In this document: positions 28,332 to 36,549 of the stretch, one piece after another | Position numbering within the stretch: position 1 is the first letter of the stretch | How the letters are laid out: every line of letters starts with the position of its first letter | NCBI RefSeq assembly: GCF_002368295.1 | Contig: NZ_AP018248.1 | Span: 5,624,231 to 5,688,230 of the forward strand | Source: Tolypothrix tenuis PCC 7101 | GTDB lineage: Bacteria > Cyanobacteriota > Cyanobacteriia > Cyanobacteriales > Nostocaceae | Reading direction: 5' to 3' | Length of the DNA: 64,000 bases | Made by a program: the position numbers and the translations under genes | The notes under the pieces: model-generated | Database searches by the model: none | What the model was told of the DNA's origin: nothing | The model's input: the letters and a program-made list of their open reading frames with translations, nothing else

Positions 28332-28583
28332 TTACTGTGTCGCCTTAATTTCTTCCGCAAGGTCTTGCGTTGAAGTGTAGGTAATAAATTCCCCGCGCTC
28401 AAGCTGGTCAATTCCTTTGTGGATGTCGCGTCGCAGCTCTTCAAGTTTGAGTTTTCGTAGGTCTTCGCGCTCTTTGAGGAGGCGCAGCCCTTCACGAATG
28501 ACCTCACTCTGGGACTGATAGAGGCCACTGGCGATGAGTTCTGCGACAAATTTATCTAAGGTTTCGCCGAGATGTACGTTCAT
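28332..28583 (-). CDS. parD: ParD-family type II antitoxin, no toxin partner
   Basis: An 83-residue ribbon-helix-helix antitoxin beginning MNVHLGETLDKFVAELIASG, with the ParD core GLYQSQSEVIREGLRLLKER and an acidic C-terminal toxin-binding tail (DQLERGEFITYTSTQDLAEE). The ATG at 28583 is chosen because GGAGG lies 9 bases before it; an in-frame upstream start at 28637 would add 18 poorly conserved residues. The usual ParE toxin gene overlapping the 3' end is absent. Only about 50 bp of unrelated sequence (reading DPLFGKFTANYI in another frame) remain, so this is an orphan or a remnant. Confidence 0.82.
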   Translation of the reverse strand: MNVHLGETLDKFVAELIASGLYQSQSEVIREGLRLLKEREDLRKLKLEELRRDIHKGIDQLERGEFITYTSTQDLAEEIKATQ

Positions 28584-28713
28584 AGGGCAGCACCTCCAAT
28601 GATCTGCTTCTCTTTGCGATCCTGCCATCATTAACAATAACTGTCAATTTTTGACAATGCTTTCGTAATGGTTATCGGTATGGGGGAGAAAAACTTTACC
28701 TGAAGCGGCGGCG

Positions 28714-28841
28714 GACTTGCCCACCGCTGTCGCTTTCAAGAGGTGCGCTGAGGACGGGCAGGACACTTTCGCGGTGTAAGCCTAAGGGGTTGGCAGCCCG
28801 CCCTCAGCGCCGCTGACGCTCACCTCTTGAATGGGCAAGCC
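28714..28841. repeat. Large nested inverted repeat in gap 28584-29198
   Basis: Three arm pairs nest: GACTTGCCCA/TGGGCAAGCC, TCAAGAGGTG/CACCTCTTGA and CGCTGAGGACGGGC/GCCCGCCCTCAGCG. Together they can fold 128 bp into one long hairpin. The inner right arm overlaps a 23-bp sequence found again at 33057-33079. Confidence 0.75.
28783..28805. repeat. 23-bp direct repeat, copy 1
   Basis: Positions 28783-28805 (core GGGGTTGGCAGCCCGCCCTC) are identical to 33057-33079 in the same orientation. The two copies bracket the RTX/VWA gene and the lipoprotein gene. Confidence 0.75.
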
Positions 28842-29020
28842 CTTTGTAGGTTGGTGGACTAACTGATATTTTCTCTCAAACTAAGGATATAAGACGCAAG
28901 ATTTATGCAAGATAAAGCTTTGGTGCAATGCTCTTGTAGAAAGTATTAGTCTATGACAATCTTCATTTTGTCCAAAGTCCAAAAAGTTGAAACTTGTAGG
29001 AAGAGTCAGTTTCAGTTAAA

Positions 29021-29050
29021 ACCTTGTCTATACATAAATATAGACAAGGT
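29021..29050. terminator. 12-bp perfect stem hairpin 3' of the RTX gene
   Basis: ACCTTGTCTATA and TATAGACAAGGT pair perfectly around CATAAA, 150 bp downstream of the minus-strand RTX gene. There is no T-run, so the terminator role is uncertain; it may be an mRNA-stabilising 3' structure. Confidence 0.5.
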
Positions 29051-29198
29051 CTAGACGAATCTCGGGGTTCTTCCTAATAAGGAACTACGATCTAGTACTC
29101 ACAAATGTACACTACCTACCGCGCATGAATTTGATCATCATAAAAAATCAATCGTAGACATGTATGAAGTTCTCAAACTCAAGTAGGAAGCAATAAAA

Positions 29199-31970
29199 CT
29201 ATACGATTGCTAAACTGTTGAGGTCGCCGCTGTAACCAGTGATTTCAATAATGGCATCATTGCAGGAAGAGAACCCAGCATTGCAGTCATTGAGTGCCAA
29301 GAAAGTACGGGTGCTTGCTCCTGTCCCATAGGTAAAAACAGCAGCACCATTGGCACCAAATGTACGCTTGGTCAGTTTAGCAGCGATCTTCGATTCTTTT
29401 AAGGCAGAAACGGCTCCCACTTTGGCGATGTTAGCAGCACTGAGAGCATTAAAACCATCAATGATATCTGTACCGATCACTAAATCGGTGATTCGATCAA
29501 AGTTATCCAGCAGTGATTCCCTTCCTTTAATGAACACGAAAGTATCGGCTTCGCTACCTCCAGTGAGGATATCGCCGCCTAAGCCACCCTTGAGTCGATC
29601 AACGCCTGCTCCGCCATCAAGACTATCATTACCATTACCGCCACATAAGGTGTCGTTGCCTGCTAGTCCAGTCAGTGTGTCTTTCCCATTACCTCCATCA
29701 AGATAATCATCTCCTGAGGTTCCTACGAGTGTATCTTTCCTATTTCCACCCTTAAGGTTAATACCAACTTCAATCGCAACTGTAGCTGTAGCCGTAGCTG
29801 CTCCATCGCTAATCGTATAAGTGAAGCTGTCACTACCGCTAAAGTTGGCTAGAGGGGTGTAAACCAACAGATCGTCAGTAAGGTTACCAGGGGTACCATT
29901 ATCACTAAGAACGATGCTACCTCCTTTGGTAGAAACATTATCGAATGTGTTTATTGTGATGGCATTTCCATCAGGATCGCTGTCATTGAGCAGAACATTT
30001 ATAGTGACTGAGTTCTTTTGATTGGTAGTAGTCTTATCATCTACTGCTATAGGTGGCTGATTCGTACTGCCACCTCCTGGGCTTTCAATCGCTTTAATCA
30101 ATACATCAACTAAATCAGAAGCTGTCGCTGCATTTAAAAATTTGCCTCCAGTTGCACTTGCAAGGCTTTCAAAGTCAGCACTTGTGGACGGATCGTTGCC
30201 AATTAAAACGGTAAAAATTTCAACAGGGACTCTAATTATTTTCCCCTCTGCACTGGTTTCTTCTATTTCAAATTTAGTAAGTATAAGATCGCTTGAAAGA
30301 CGAGTCGCTTCAATATCACTCGCAATAGAAAATGCACGTAAGCTAGGTGCTGAAGGTACACTTTCAATGCCAACATCAGCAGCAAGTCTCAGCACCTCTG
30401 CACGAAGATCAGTATCTTTTGGAGGTGCGTCACCAAAAAGAATTATTCTTCGGGCGGCGGCTTCTTCACGCCATGTTCCCGCACCACCATTCAACGCACG
30501 AATTAAGCCAGAATTAACAAGTTCTGGAAAATCACCTCCACCCCCAACAGAGATGCTGTTAATAGCATTCTTGGCTGCGGTTTTTCTATCCGCAATTTTT
30601 GGCTGGTCAGTAAAAGAAAGAAAAGTATTTGTCCCAGGATCGTTATATCCAACTACGGCAATACGAGAATCTATAAAACCTCTATCTCCCTCGAAAATAG
30701 CGTCAATAATCTCATTAGACCGAGCTTTAACAGCAGCAATATCATCGAACATACTACCAGTTGTGTCGATGACAAAAGCTATATCTTGCCCTGGTGCCAG
30801 GTTAATCTTTTTGTCAGCAAATTGGCCAAAGTCAACGCCAGTTAAAATATCTGAACCATCTCGGTTGCCCACGCTATCCGTAATGCGAATTGATTTATCG
30901 GGGAGAAATTCTAATTCATAATCGGTAAACGCACCTTGATAGACAGAAGTATCCGTTCCTTCAAATAGCCCAAAAAAGAACGATCCGCCCTTGATCGTGT
31001 CATTACCCGCACCACCAATAAAGGTGTCATCTCCCAAACCACCATCTAACACATCGTCACCAGTCCCTCCCTGGAGTTCATCAGCAAAAGTACCACCAGT
31101 AATAGTGTCACTTCCATCTCCGCCCGCAAAAAGGTACCCAAAATAAATATCAAAGCTTAGTTCTGCATCAAATTCGTTTAAGCTGTCAGCATTGGGAGTT
31201 CCGTAAATAACCTTAAGATCCCCACGTTTATATGACAAGAATGTATCGGTCGCTATATTACTAAGATATGAAGATGAAAGCGATGCAATTCCAAGAGTAT
31301 CCTTAGTAATACGTGACAATGTACCAACGACACTCACATCTCCTTCCCGTGTTTGGTCAGCAGTATAATCCGATTGTTTATACTCAGTAAGAGTAGCTCC
31401 CGAGCCTGTAAAATTAATACTTACCGCACCACGAGCCAATCCATAGGGGTCTAGTGTGGGTTCAAGAAAAACAGTATTGATTAAGTTAGCAAGTGGATTT
31501 CCTGCCTCAAAATCAAAATTGTCGTTAAAAGCTCGTACCTCTATATTTTTAATTGTTTTGACACCACCAACTACTTCAAATGTTGCTGTTGAAGTGTCTA
31601 GTCTGAAAGCTGTTGTGCCAAAAATGTAAGAACGGTCTGCATGGTCGCTATCGCTGATGCCAGTACCATACTGTGATATTCCAAGTCTAAAATCATCAGG
31701 TGAGAATGTTGTTCCTAGCGCTGTTGCTAACGTTGTAACACTATAGGTATTATCGGCTAGAGTCGCACCGAAGAATTTATCTACAACGCCAAATAAAGAT
31801 GGGTATGCAAAACGTCCTCCGCCTTGAGTCATATAATCACTCATTGAGTAATTAATTGATGCAGGTGTGGCGGTTGTAGGTCGGATATGCTCGTTATAAT
31901 TGCTGGCAGAGGGATTATTTGTTCCAAAGACGAATAATTTAGTAATTTCTTTTTCGTCGTAATTAAACAT
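29199..31970 (-). CDS. RTX calcium-binding protein with VWA and cadherin-like domains
   Basis: Probable secreted or surface protein of 923 residues without an N-terminal signal peptide, as expected for type I secretion. After a unique N-terminal region (1-275) comes a first RTX block (about 280-330, repeats such as GGTGDDVLDGGLGDDTF), then a VWA domain (about 395-630) with MIDAS DTTGS, a cadherin/Ig-like domain (about 640-735, PPIAVDDKTTTNQ... NDSDPDGN), a second RTX block (about 738-805, GGNGNDSLDGGAGVDRL) and a C-terminal serralysin-like secretion region (ADTFVF...ITDLVIGTDIID). RTX nonapeptides fold on Ca2+ outside the cell. Adhesion or matrix function is likely; no enzymatic domain is seen. 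No type I exporter genes are adjacent. Confidence 0.88.
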   Translation of the reverse strand: MFNYDEKEITKLFVFGTNNPSASNYNEHIRPTTATPASINYSMSDYMTQGGGRFAYPSLFGVVDKFFGATLADNTYSVTTLATALGTTFSPDDFRLGISQYGTGISDSDHADRSYIFGTTAFRLDTSTATFEVVGGVKTIKNIEVRAFNDNFDFEAGNPLANLINTVFLEPTLDPYGLARGAVSINFTGSGATLTEYKQSDYTADQTREGDVSVVGTLSRITKDTLGIASLSSSYLSNIATDTFLSYKRGDLKVIYGTPNADSLNEFDAELSFDIYFGYLFAGGDGSDTITGGTFADELQGGTGDDVLDGGLGDDTFIGGAGNDTIKGGSFFFGLFEGTDTSVYQGAFTDYELEFLPDKSIRITDSVGNRDGSDILTGVDFGQFADKKINLAPGQDIAFVIDTTGSMFDDIAAVKARSNEIIDAIFEGDRGFIDSRIAVVGYNDPGTNTFLSFTDQPKIADRKTAAKNAINSISVGGGGDFPELVNSGLIRALNGGAGTWREEAAARRIILFGDAPPKDTDLRAEVLRLAADVGIESVPSAPSLRAFSIASDIEATRLSSDLILTKFEIEETSAEGKIIRVPVEIFTVLIGNDPSTSADFESLASATGGKFLNAATASDLVDVLIKAIESPGGGSTNQPPIAVDDKTTTNQKNSVTINVLLNDSDPDGNAITINTFDNVSTKGGSIVLSDNGTPGNLTDDLLVYTPLANFSGSDSFTYTISDGAATATATVAIEVGINLKGGNRKDTLVGTSGDDYLDGGNGKDTLTGLAGNDTLCGGNGNDSLDGGAGVDRLKGGLGGDILTGGSEADTFVFIKGRESLLDNFDRITDLVIGTDIIDGFNALSAANIAKVGAVSALKESKIAAKLTKRTFGANGAAVFTYGTGASTRTFLALNDCNAGFSSCNDAIIEITGYSGDLNSLAIV

Positions 31971-32226
31971 AATCTCCTAAAATCTTTTAAACTGGTTGAT
32001 TATGCTTGATTGTACGGGAATTAGTTTACGTGAAAATACCAAACTACATGAAGATCGGACAAATTCTTGATGAAGCTGCTATGAATGAAACTTCACAAAT
32101 AAAATCTAAGAAGTTAAAGAAGTAATCATATTTGGAGTAATGGCGTGCAATTTATTGATGGCGTTAAATTTATGTTGATATAGTTAAAACATTTATTATG
32201 GAGTAATCGCACGCACCCTTTTTAGA

Positions 32227-32997
32227 ATGAAGATGTTAATTCTGCTCCTAAATCGTAGTTTACTAAGCATAGTAATACTTGCTTTAGTGTTAGTAGCGTG
32301 TGCTCATTCTGAGCCTCTTAGTAACTATTGCCTCTCCGAGATAAAACAGAAATATAAAAGCAGTACTCTTTATGCGAGGACAACAACAACGCAAATCACT
32401 GTCACTGTTGAGAATGGAAATACATTTGATATATCTAAATTGCATAATAATTATTTATCAGTAAATCAGAGAGGCAATAAAAAAAATTTACAAAAAATAG
32501 AAGCTAAACAGTATGGCTATGGAGAAATTAATGAATTAATTTTGAGCACACATGGTAATTGGCTCTGGGTGAATGGCGATGAAACCGATTATGTTGCTTT
32601 ACTAAAGACTTATAAAACCTCAATCGAGCTAGAAAAGATGATACCTTTGCCTAAAGTTTACAGTAAGCCATGTTCATTTCTTGAAGAATGGTTAGGCAAC
32701 TGTCTTCAGTCCCAAGGATACTACAGTTATGTATTAGATCGTGTATTTATAACTGGTCATAACTCAACATTGTTTGGAAACTCAAACTTATCTACTTATG
32801 AAATTATAGGGAAAACAGTAAAACTTTTAAGGACTAATCAAGCCATATCTTCGATCTTAGTTGATTGGCAGCAACAATACCCCCAGAGGCTCATAGAAAT
32901 TTCAAACCCTCGTGGAGTTGTTTTCCGAGATATCAATCAAAACGACATATTTTATGATGGAGAACACTTTACGACTCTTAAAAAATGCTCATCGTAA
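32227..32997 (+). CDS. Hypothetical lipoprotein
   Basis: A 256-residue protein with a lipoprotein signal (LSIVILALVLVAC, Cys near residue 25) followed by a hydrophilic mature part. No known domain is recognised. Four further Cys residues in the mature chain (SNYC, KPCSF, GNCLQ, KKCSS near the end) could form disulfides. It is transcribed away from the RTX gene across a 256-bp spacer and has a weak ribosome-binding site. It is very AT-rich, unlike the AAA/DUF4276 block that follows. Confidence 0.65.
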   Translation: MKMLILLLNRSLLSIVILALVLVACAHSEPLSNYCLSEIKQKYKSSTLYARTTTTQITVTVENGNTFDISKLHNNYLSVNQRGNKKNLQKIEAKQYGYGEINELILSTHGNWLWVNGDETDYVALLKTYKTSIELEKMIPLPKVYSKPCSFLEEWLGNCLQSQGYYSYVLDRVFITGHNSTLFGNSNLSTYEIIGKTVKLLRTNQAISSILVDWQQQYPQRLIEISNPRGVVFRDINQNDIFYDGEHFTTLKKCSS

Positions 32998-33056
32998 TAC
33001 TTACTACATTTATCAGAAGTTTTAGAAGTAGATTAGAAGATTTTGAAAACCTGGCT

Positions 33057-33079
33057 TAAGGGGTTGGCAGCCCGCCCTC
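33057..33079. repeat. 23-bp direct repeat, copy 2; gap 32998-33344
   Basis: Second copy of the sequence at 28783-28805. The rest of the 347-bp gap contains one GCGATCGC and a short minus-strand open stretch (33103 to about 33220, reading VAALGELAQGQQAIASKYN) without a start codon, perhaps the tail of a lost gene. Confidence 0.7.
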
Positions 33080-33344
33080 GATGCCTCATAGCTTCACCAC
33101 TGTTAACCAATCTCATAGGACTGAGAAAGCAGGTTGTATTTACTAGCGATCGCTTGTTGTCCTTGTGCTAGCTCACCTAGTGCTGCTACCTTTTGATCTG
33201 CGTGATGTACGCTACGCTTTTATGTCATGGTGCAAGTAGCTCTACACGTTGTAAAACATGAGTAGCAACGACATTCATGATCGGGATTAATCCTCATGAA
33301 TAAAGTATGCAGCTATAACCCTTGGGAAGTAGGAGACCATCTCA

Positions 33345-34439
33345 ATGACAACGCTTACCAGTAATAACTACCTCTCAAGGCTTGTCGTAAAGGGGTTTAA
33401 ATCGATCGCTCACTGCGACGTAACGCTTACGCGGCTTAATGTGCTGATTGGCTCTAATGGCGCGGGAAAGTCTAATTTCATCGGCTTTTTTCGCATGATG
33501 CAGCAGATGCTGGACGGTCACTTACAAGTGTTTGTGAGCCGCCAGGGGGGGCCAGATGCAGTGTTACATTTTGGGCGAAAAACAACCGAGCATCTGCACA
33601 TTGAACTTTACTTTGGTAATAATGGCTACCGTGCAACCCTTGAACCAACCAACGATAACCGCCTTATGTTCTCTCAAGAATCGTTGTGGTGGCATGTAGA
33701 TGGTGAGCAGTCCTTAGGCGGGGGCCACGTTGAGACACAGGCATTACGCAGCACGGGGACAAGCGTTGATGCCTCTGTCGTACCTGCGATGCAGCAGTGG
33801 CGCGTGTATCATTTTCATGACACGAGTGATACCGCCTACGTCAAGCAACCTCATGGTATTAATGACAACGCCTACCTACGCCCTGATGCGCGTAACCTGG
33901 CGGCATTTTTATATTTACTCCGCGAGCAGTACCCCGCATCGTTTGAGCGCATTGTGAAAACAATTCGGCTGGTTGCTCCTTTCTTTGGTGATTTTTACCT
34001 ACGACCTTCTCCTCAAAATCATGAAGTGATTGAACTGGAATGGGTGGAAGCAGGGCAGGATGTCCCCTTTAAAGCGCATCATCTCTCCGACGGTACGCTC
34101 CGTTTTATCTGTTTAGCTACCGTGTTGCTGCAACCACCGACGCTACAGCCTGACACGATTTTAGTTGATGAACCTGAATTAGGTCTTCACCCGTATGCCA
34201 TTACTGTTCTTGCCTCATTAATGCGTCTTGCTGCCCAAGAAAAACAGGTGATTGTCTCCACCCAGTCGGTAGAACTGCTCAATGAATTTCACCCAGAAGA
34301 TGTGATTGTCGTGGAGCGACATGAAGGAAACTCAACACTGCGACGACTACAGGAACATGAATTACGCGAGTGGCTTGACGAGTACAGCTTAGGAGAATTG
34401 TGGAAGAAAAACATCTTCGGCGGGAGGCCCTCTCGATGA
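33345..34439 (+). CDS. AAA family ATPase (AAA15/OLD-like), defence-type
   Basis: A 364-residue ABC/SMC-like ATPase. Walker A is GSNGAGKS (36-43). A signature-like HLSDGTLRF precedes Walker B, LVDEPELGLHP with Asp275-Glu276, and an H-loop region (IVSTQSVELLNEF) follows. The order and spacing match AAA15/AAA21 ATPases that work with a TOPRIM-like or DUF4276 partner in phage-defence systems (compare RloAB, AbiL and PARIS-like pairs). Its stop codon overlaps the start of the DUF4276 gene (ATGA), so the two products are translationally coupled and very probably act together. Codon use is GC-richer than the flanks, a sign of transfer. Confidence 0.88.
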   Translation: MTTLTSNNYLSRLVVKGFKSIAHCDVTLTRLNVLIGSNGAGKSNFIGFFRMMQQMLDGHLQVFVSRQGGPDAVLHFGRKTTEHLHIELYFGNNGYRATLEPTNDNRLMFSQESLWWHVDGEQSLGGGHVETQALRSTGTSVDASVVPAMQQWRVYHFHDTSDTAYVKQPHGINDNAYLRPDARNLAAFLYLLREQYPASFERIVKTIRLVAPFFGDFYLRPSPQNHEVIELEWVEAGQDVPFKAHHLSDGTLRFICLATVLLQPPTLQPDTILVDEPELGLHPYAITVLASLMRLAAQEKQVIVSTQSVELLNEFHPEDVIVVERHEGNSTLRRLQEHELREWLDEYSLGELWKKNIFGGRPSR

Positions 34440-35080
34440 TTCGCGTGCATGTGTTTGTCGAAGGGCAAACAGAAGAAACATTTGTTCGAGAAGTACTTTC
34501 TCCGCATTTCCTCCTACGCCATATTTATTTAAATCCCATTCTGGTACGCACTAGTGCCACAGGAAAAGGTGGGGTGGTCACGTATGCCAAGATTAAGCCG
34601 CAGTTAGACCGCAAGTGCCGTGAAGATAGTAATTCATTTATCACGACGATGTTTGACTTTTATCGATTGCCTCAAGATTTTCCTGGGAAGAATTCATTAC
34701 CTCCTACCAGCGATCCATTACAGAAAGCAGCATATATTGAGCAGCAGATGGCACAAGATATCGGCTTTCCCCAATTTCTTCCTAATATTATAGTGTATGA
34801 ATTTGAAGGACTTTTATACAGTAATCCACAGGCATTTTTAGCATGGTTTGATCAAGGTGTAGTTGATCAATTGCACGCAGAACGTGAAGTATTTCCTTCA
34901 CCTGAACATATTAATGATGGTGCAACGACTGCGCCATCAAAGCGGATACTGAAATGGTGCCCTGGGTATGAAAAACCCCTACATGGCTCTTTGATTGCAA
35001 TAGACATTGGCTTAGACACTATACGTCAGCAATGCCAGCATTTTGATGAGTGGTTGACACGTCTGGAAGCCATACGATAG
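34436..35080 (+). CDS. DUF4276 family protein, partner of the AAA ATPase
   Basis: Starts at the ATG that overlaps the ATPase stop by the ATGA arrangement; the longer frame from 34400 is not needed. The 214-residue product begins MIRVHVFVEGQTEETFVREV. The VEGQTEE motif resembles the first acidic TOPRIM motif of OLD-type nucleases. The family motifs TMFDFYRLPQDFPG, NIIVYEFEGLLYSNP and the C-terminal RILKW...KPLHG are present. With the upstream ATPase it makes a two-gene, defence-like module, in which this would be the effector or nuclease. No toxin or restriction activity can be proven from sequence. Confidence 0.85.
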   Translation: MIRVHVFVEGQTEETFVREVLSPHFLLRHIYLNPILVRTSATGKGGVVTYAKIKPQLDRKCREDSNSFITTMFDFYRLPQDFPGKNSLPPTSDPLQKAAYIEQQMAQDIGFPQFLPNIIVYEFEGLLYSNPQAFLAWFDQGVVDQLHAEREVFPSPEHINDGATTAPSKRILKWCPGYEKPLHGSLIAIDIGLDTIRQQCQHFDEWLTRLEAIR

Positions 35081-35441
35081 TGAAGTGATGACAATGCCTT
35101 AAGAAGATACTTGTATTCTTCACATTGAATACAACAAAGCCTGGAAATAAAACATAGTTGAAAAACGTACATAACGTGTTTTGTACGATTGCTAATGGAA
35201 GTTAATAATTAAGTATGAGCATTAATAAACAAAGTTATAAATTTAAAATAAACATTTAATATAGCTGGCATATGCACTCCTTATTCGGATTAACGTGAAA
35301 CGGATAAATCGTATAATTATCTGATAGATTGCTCCACGTTTGTAGCGCCTCCTTCTATAAAAAGTTCTCATGATGATACGTGAGCTTCTTGTGGTGATAT
35401 CGCGGTATGATAGGTGTTGTCCCTGTGGACTTTTGTAAGGG
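35081..35441. other. 361-bp intergenic region
   Basis: AT-rich in its first half, with stops in all frames. No repeat, hairpin with T-run or RNA gene was recognised. It separates the defence-like pair from the TSUP transporter gene. Confidence 0.45.
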
Positions 35442-36197
35442 ATGGAGAGTGAAGTTGCTGTCTATCTGCTGATCGCCCTTCTCGGTAGCACCGCTTCGTT
35501 TTTTGGTGCGTTGGTAGGAGGTTCGGGTCTGGTTATTCTGCCTGGTCTCATCAGTTTAGGGTTCTCAGCCCCAGAGTCGGTTGCTCTTCTAGAAGTGGGA
35601 GCACTGGGGATGATGCTGACGAGTGCCTTGCAGTTTCATCGCGCTGACAAAATCGACTATTCTCTTGCAGTACGGTTCACGGCTTTTTCCGGCTTAGGCG
35701 CATTGACGGGGGCTATCCTGCTTCTTCGTACTGCACCCGTCTATGCGGAGAAGATTATGGGTATCGCGTTACTCTTAATTTTTGCCTGTATGGTGCTGTG
35801 GAAGCAGGAAGGAATTTACCAGGGTGAAGAGCGCCCACACCCAAGAATTAGTCCAACGCTAGGAGCTATGCTGTTTTACGCAAATGGAGTGTGGAGCGGC
35901 TTCTTGTCGGCTGGGTCACATATTATAGGCAACTTTATTTTAGTGTTTTTCTTCCGTCGTACCTTGCTTGAAAGTGCAGGGATTCTCAAGATAGAAGGCA
36001 TTGGCGCAGGAATAGTCACCACGCTTATTTTTTCCTGGGCAGGAATAGTGACGTGGGGAGCAGCACTCGTGCTTTCCCTTTCAATGTCTATTGGAGCATG
36101 GTGTGGCTGTCAATTCGGCTTAAGGTTAGGTGATGTCAACGTGCGCTGGCTTTACCTGTCGATTGTGTTGATATCGGCGGTAAAGTTGCTGAGGTGA
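35442..36197 (+). CDS. TSUP (TauE/SafE) family membrane transporter
   Basis: A 251-residue inner-membrane protein with about eight hydrophobic segments. The N-terminal family signature is LLGSTASFFGALVGGSGLVILP, with a second internal half-repeat (GVWSGFLSAGSHIIGNFILV), as in sulfite/organosulfonate exporters. The substrate is unknown. GC content and codon use resemble the AAA/DUF4276 block upstream, so it may have arrived with it. It stands alone in its direction, with no sulfur-metabolism gene nearby. Confidence 0.85.
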   Translation: MESEVAVYLLIALLGSTASFFGALVGGSGLVILPGLISLGFSAPESVALLEVGALGMMLTSALQFHRADKIDYSLAVRFTAFSGLGALTGAILLLRTAPVYAEKIMGIALLLIFACMVLWKQEGIYQGEERPHPRISPTLGAMLFYANGVWSGFLSAGSHIIGNFILVFFFRRTLLESAGILKIEGIGAGIVTTLIFSWAGIVTWGAALVLSLSMSIGAWCGCQFGLRLGDVNVRWLYLSIVLISAVKLLR

Positions 36198-36268
36198 TGT
36201 AGCAATCAGACAATTTATGCACGAGGTGAGCAACGTCGATTCCTTCGGAACGCTACGCTAACGAAGAG

Positions 36269-36463
36269 ATGTGTTCACGCTTTACAATGAACAGAACAAA
36301 GCCAGAGACTGCACCAGCGATCGCTGTGGTTCAACCTCAACTTACCAACGTGGTTCAATTCCCCACTCCCAAGCAGAAATCACCTTATCGTGGCAATTAT
36401 CGCAATCGTCATTATAAGTTTGAATTAAGTAAAGACATTATAAATATAAGTACAAGAAAATAA
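36269..36463 (+). CDS. Possible small protein (64 aa), doubtful
   Basis: A 64-codon frame with a basic, low-hydrophobicity product (NVVQFPTPKQKSPYRGNYRN). No Shine-Dalgarno and no recognised family. It follows a palindromic motif (TTCCTTCGGAACGCTACGC...) and could be a chance frame. Confidence 0.3.
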   Translation: MCSRFTMNRTKPETAPAIAVVQPQLTNVVQFPTPKQKSPYRGNYRNRHYKFELSKDIINISTRK

Positions 36464-36549
36464 GAAGATTAGGTAAAGAAGCATAAAATTAGATTTATTG
36501 TACTGAATTTGTAGGAATATGTGAGTATTCGCGCTATTTCTATCATAAA

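Noticed and set aside
33103..33222. Short minus-strand open stretch VAALGELAQGQQAIASKYN
   Set aside because: No start codon and only about 37 codons; noted as a possible gene tail only.
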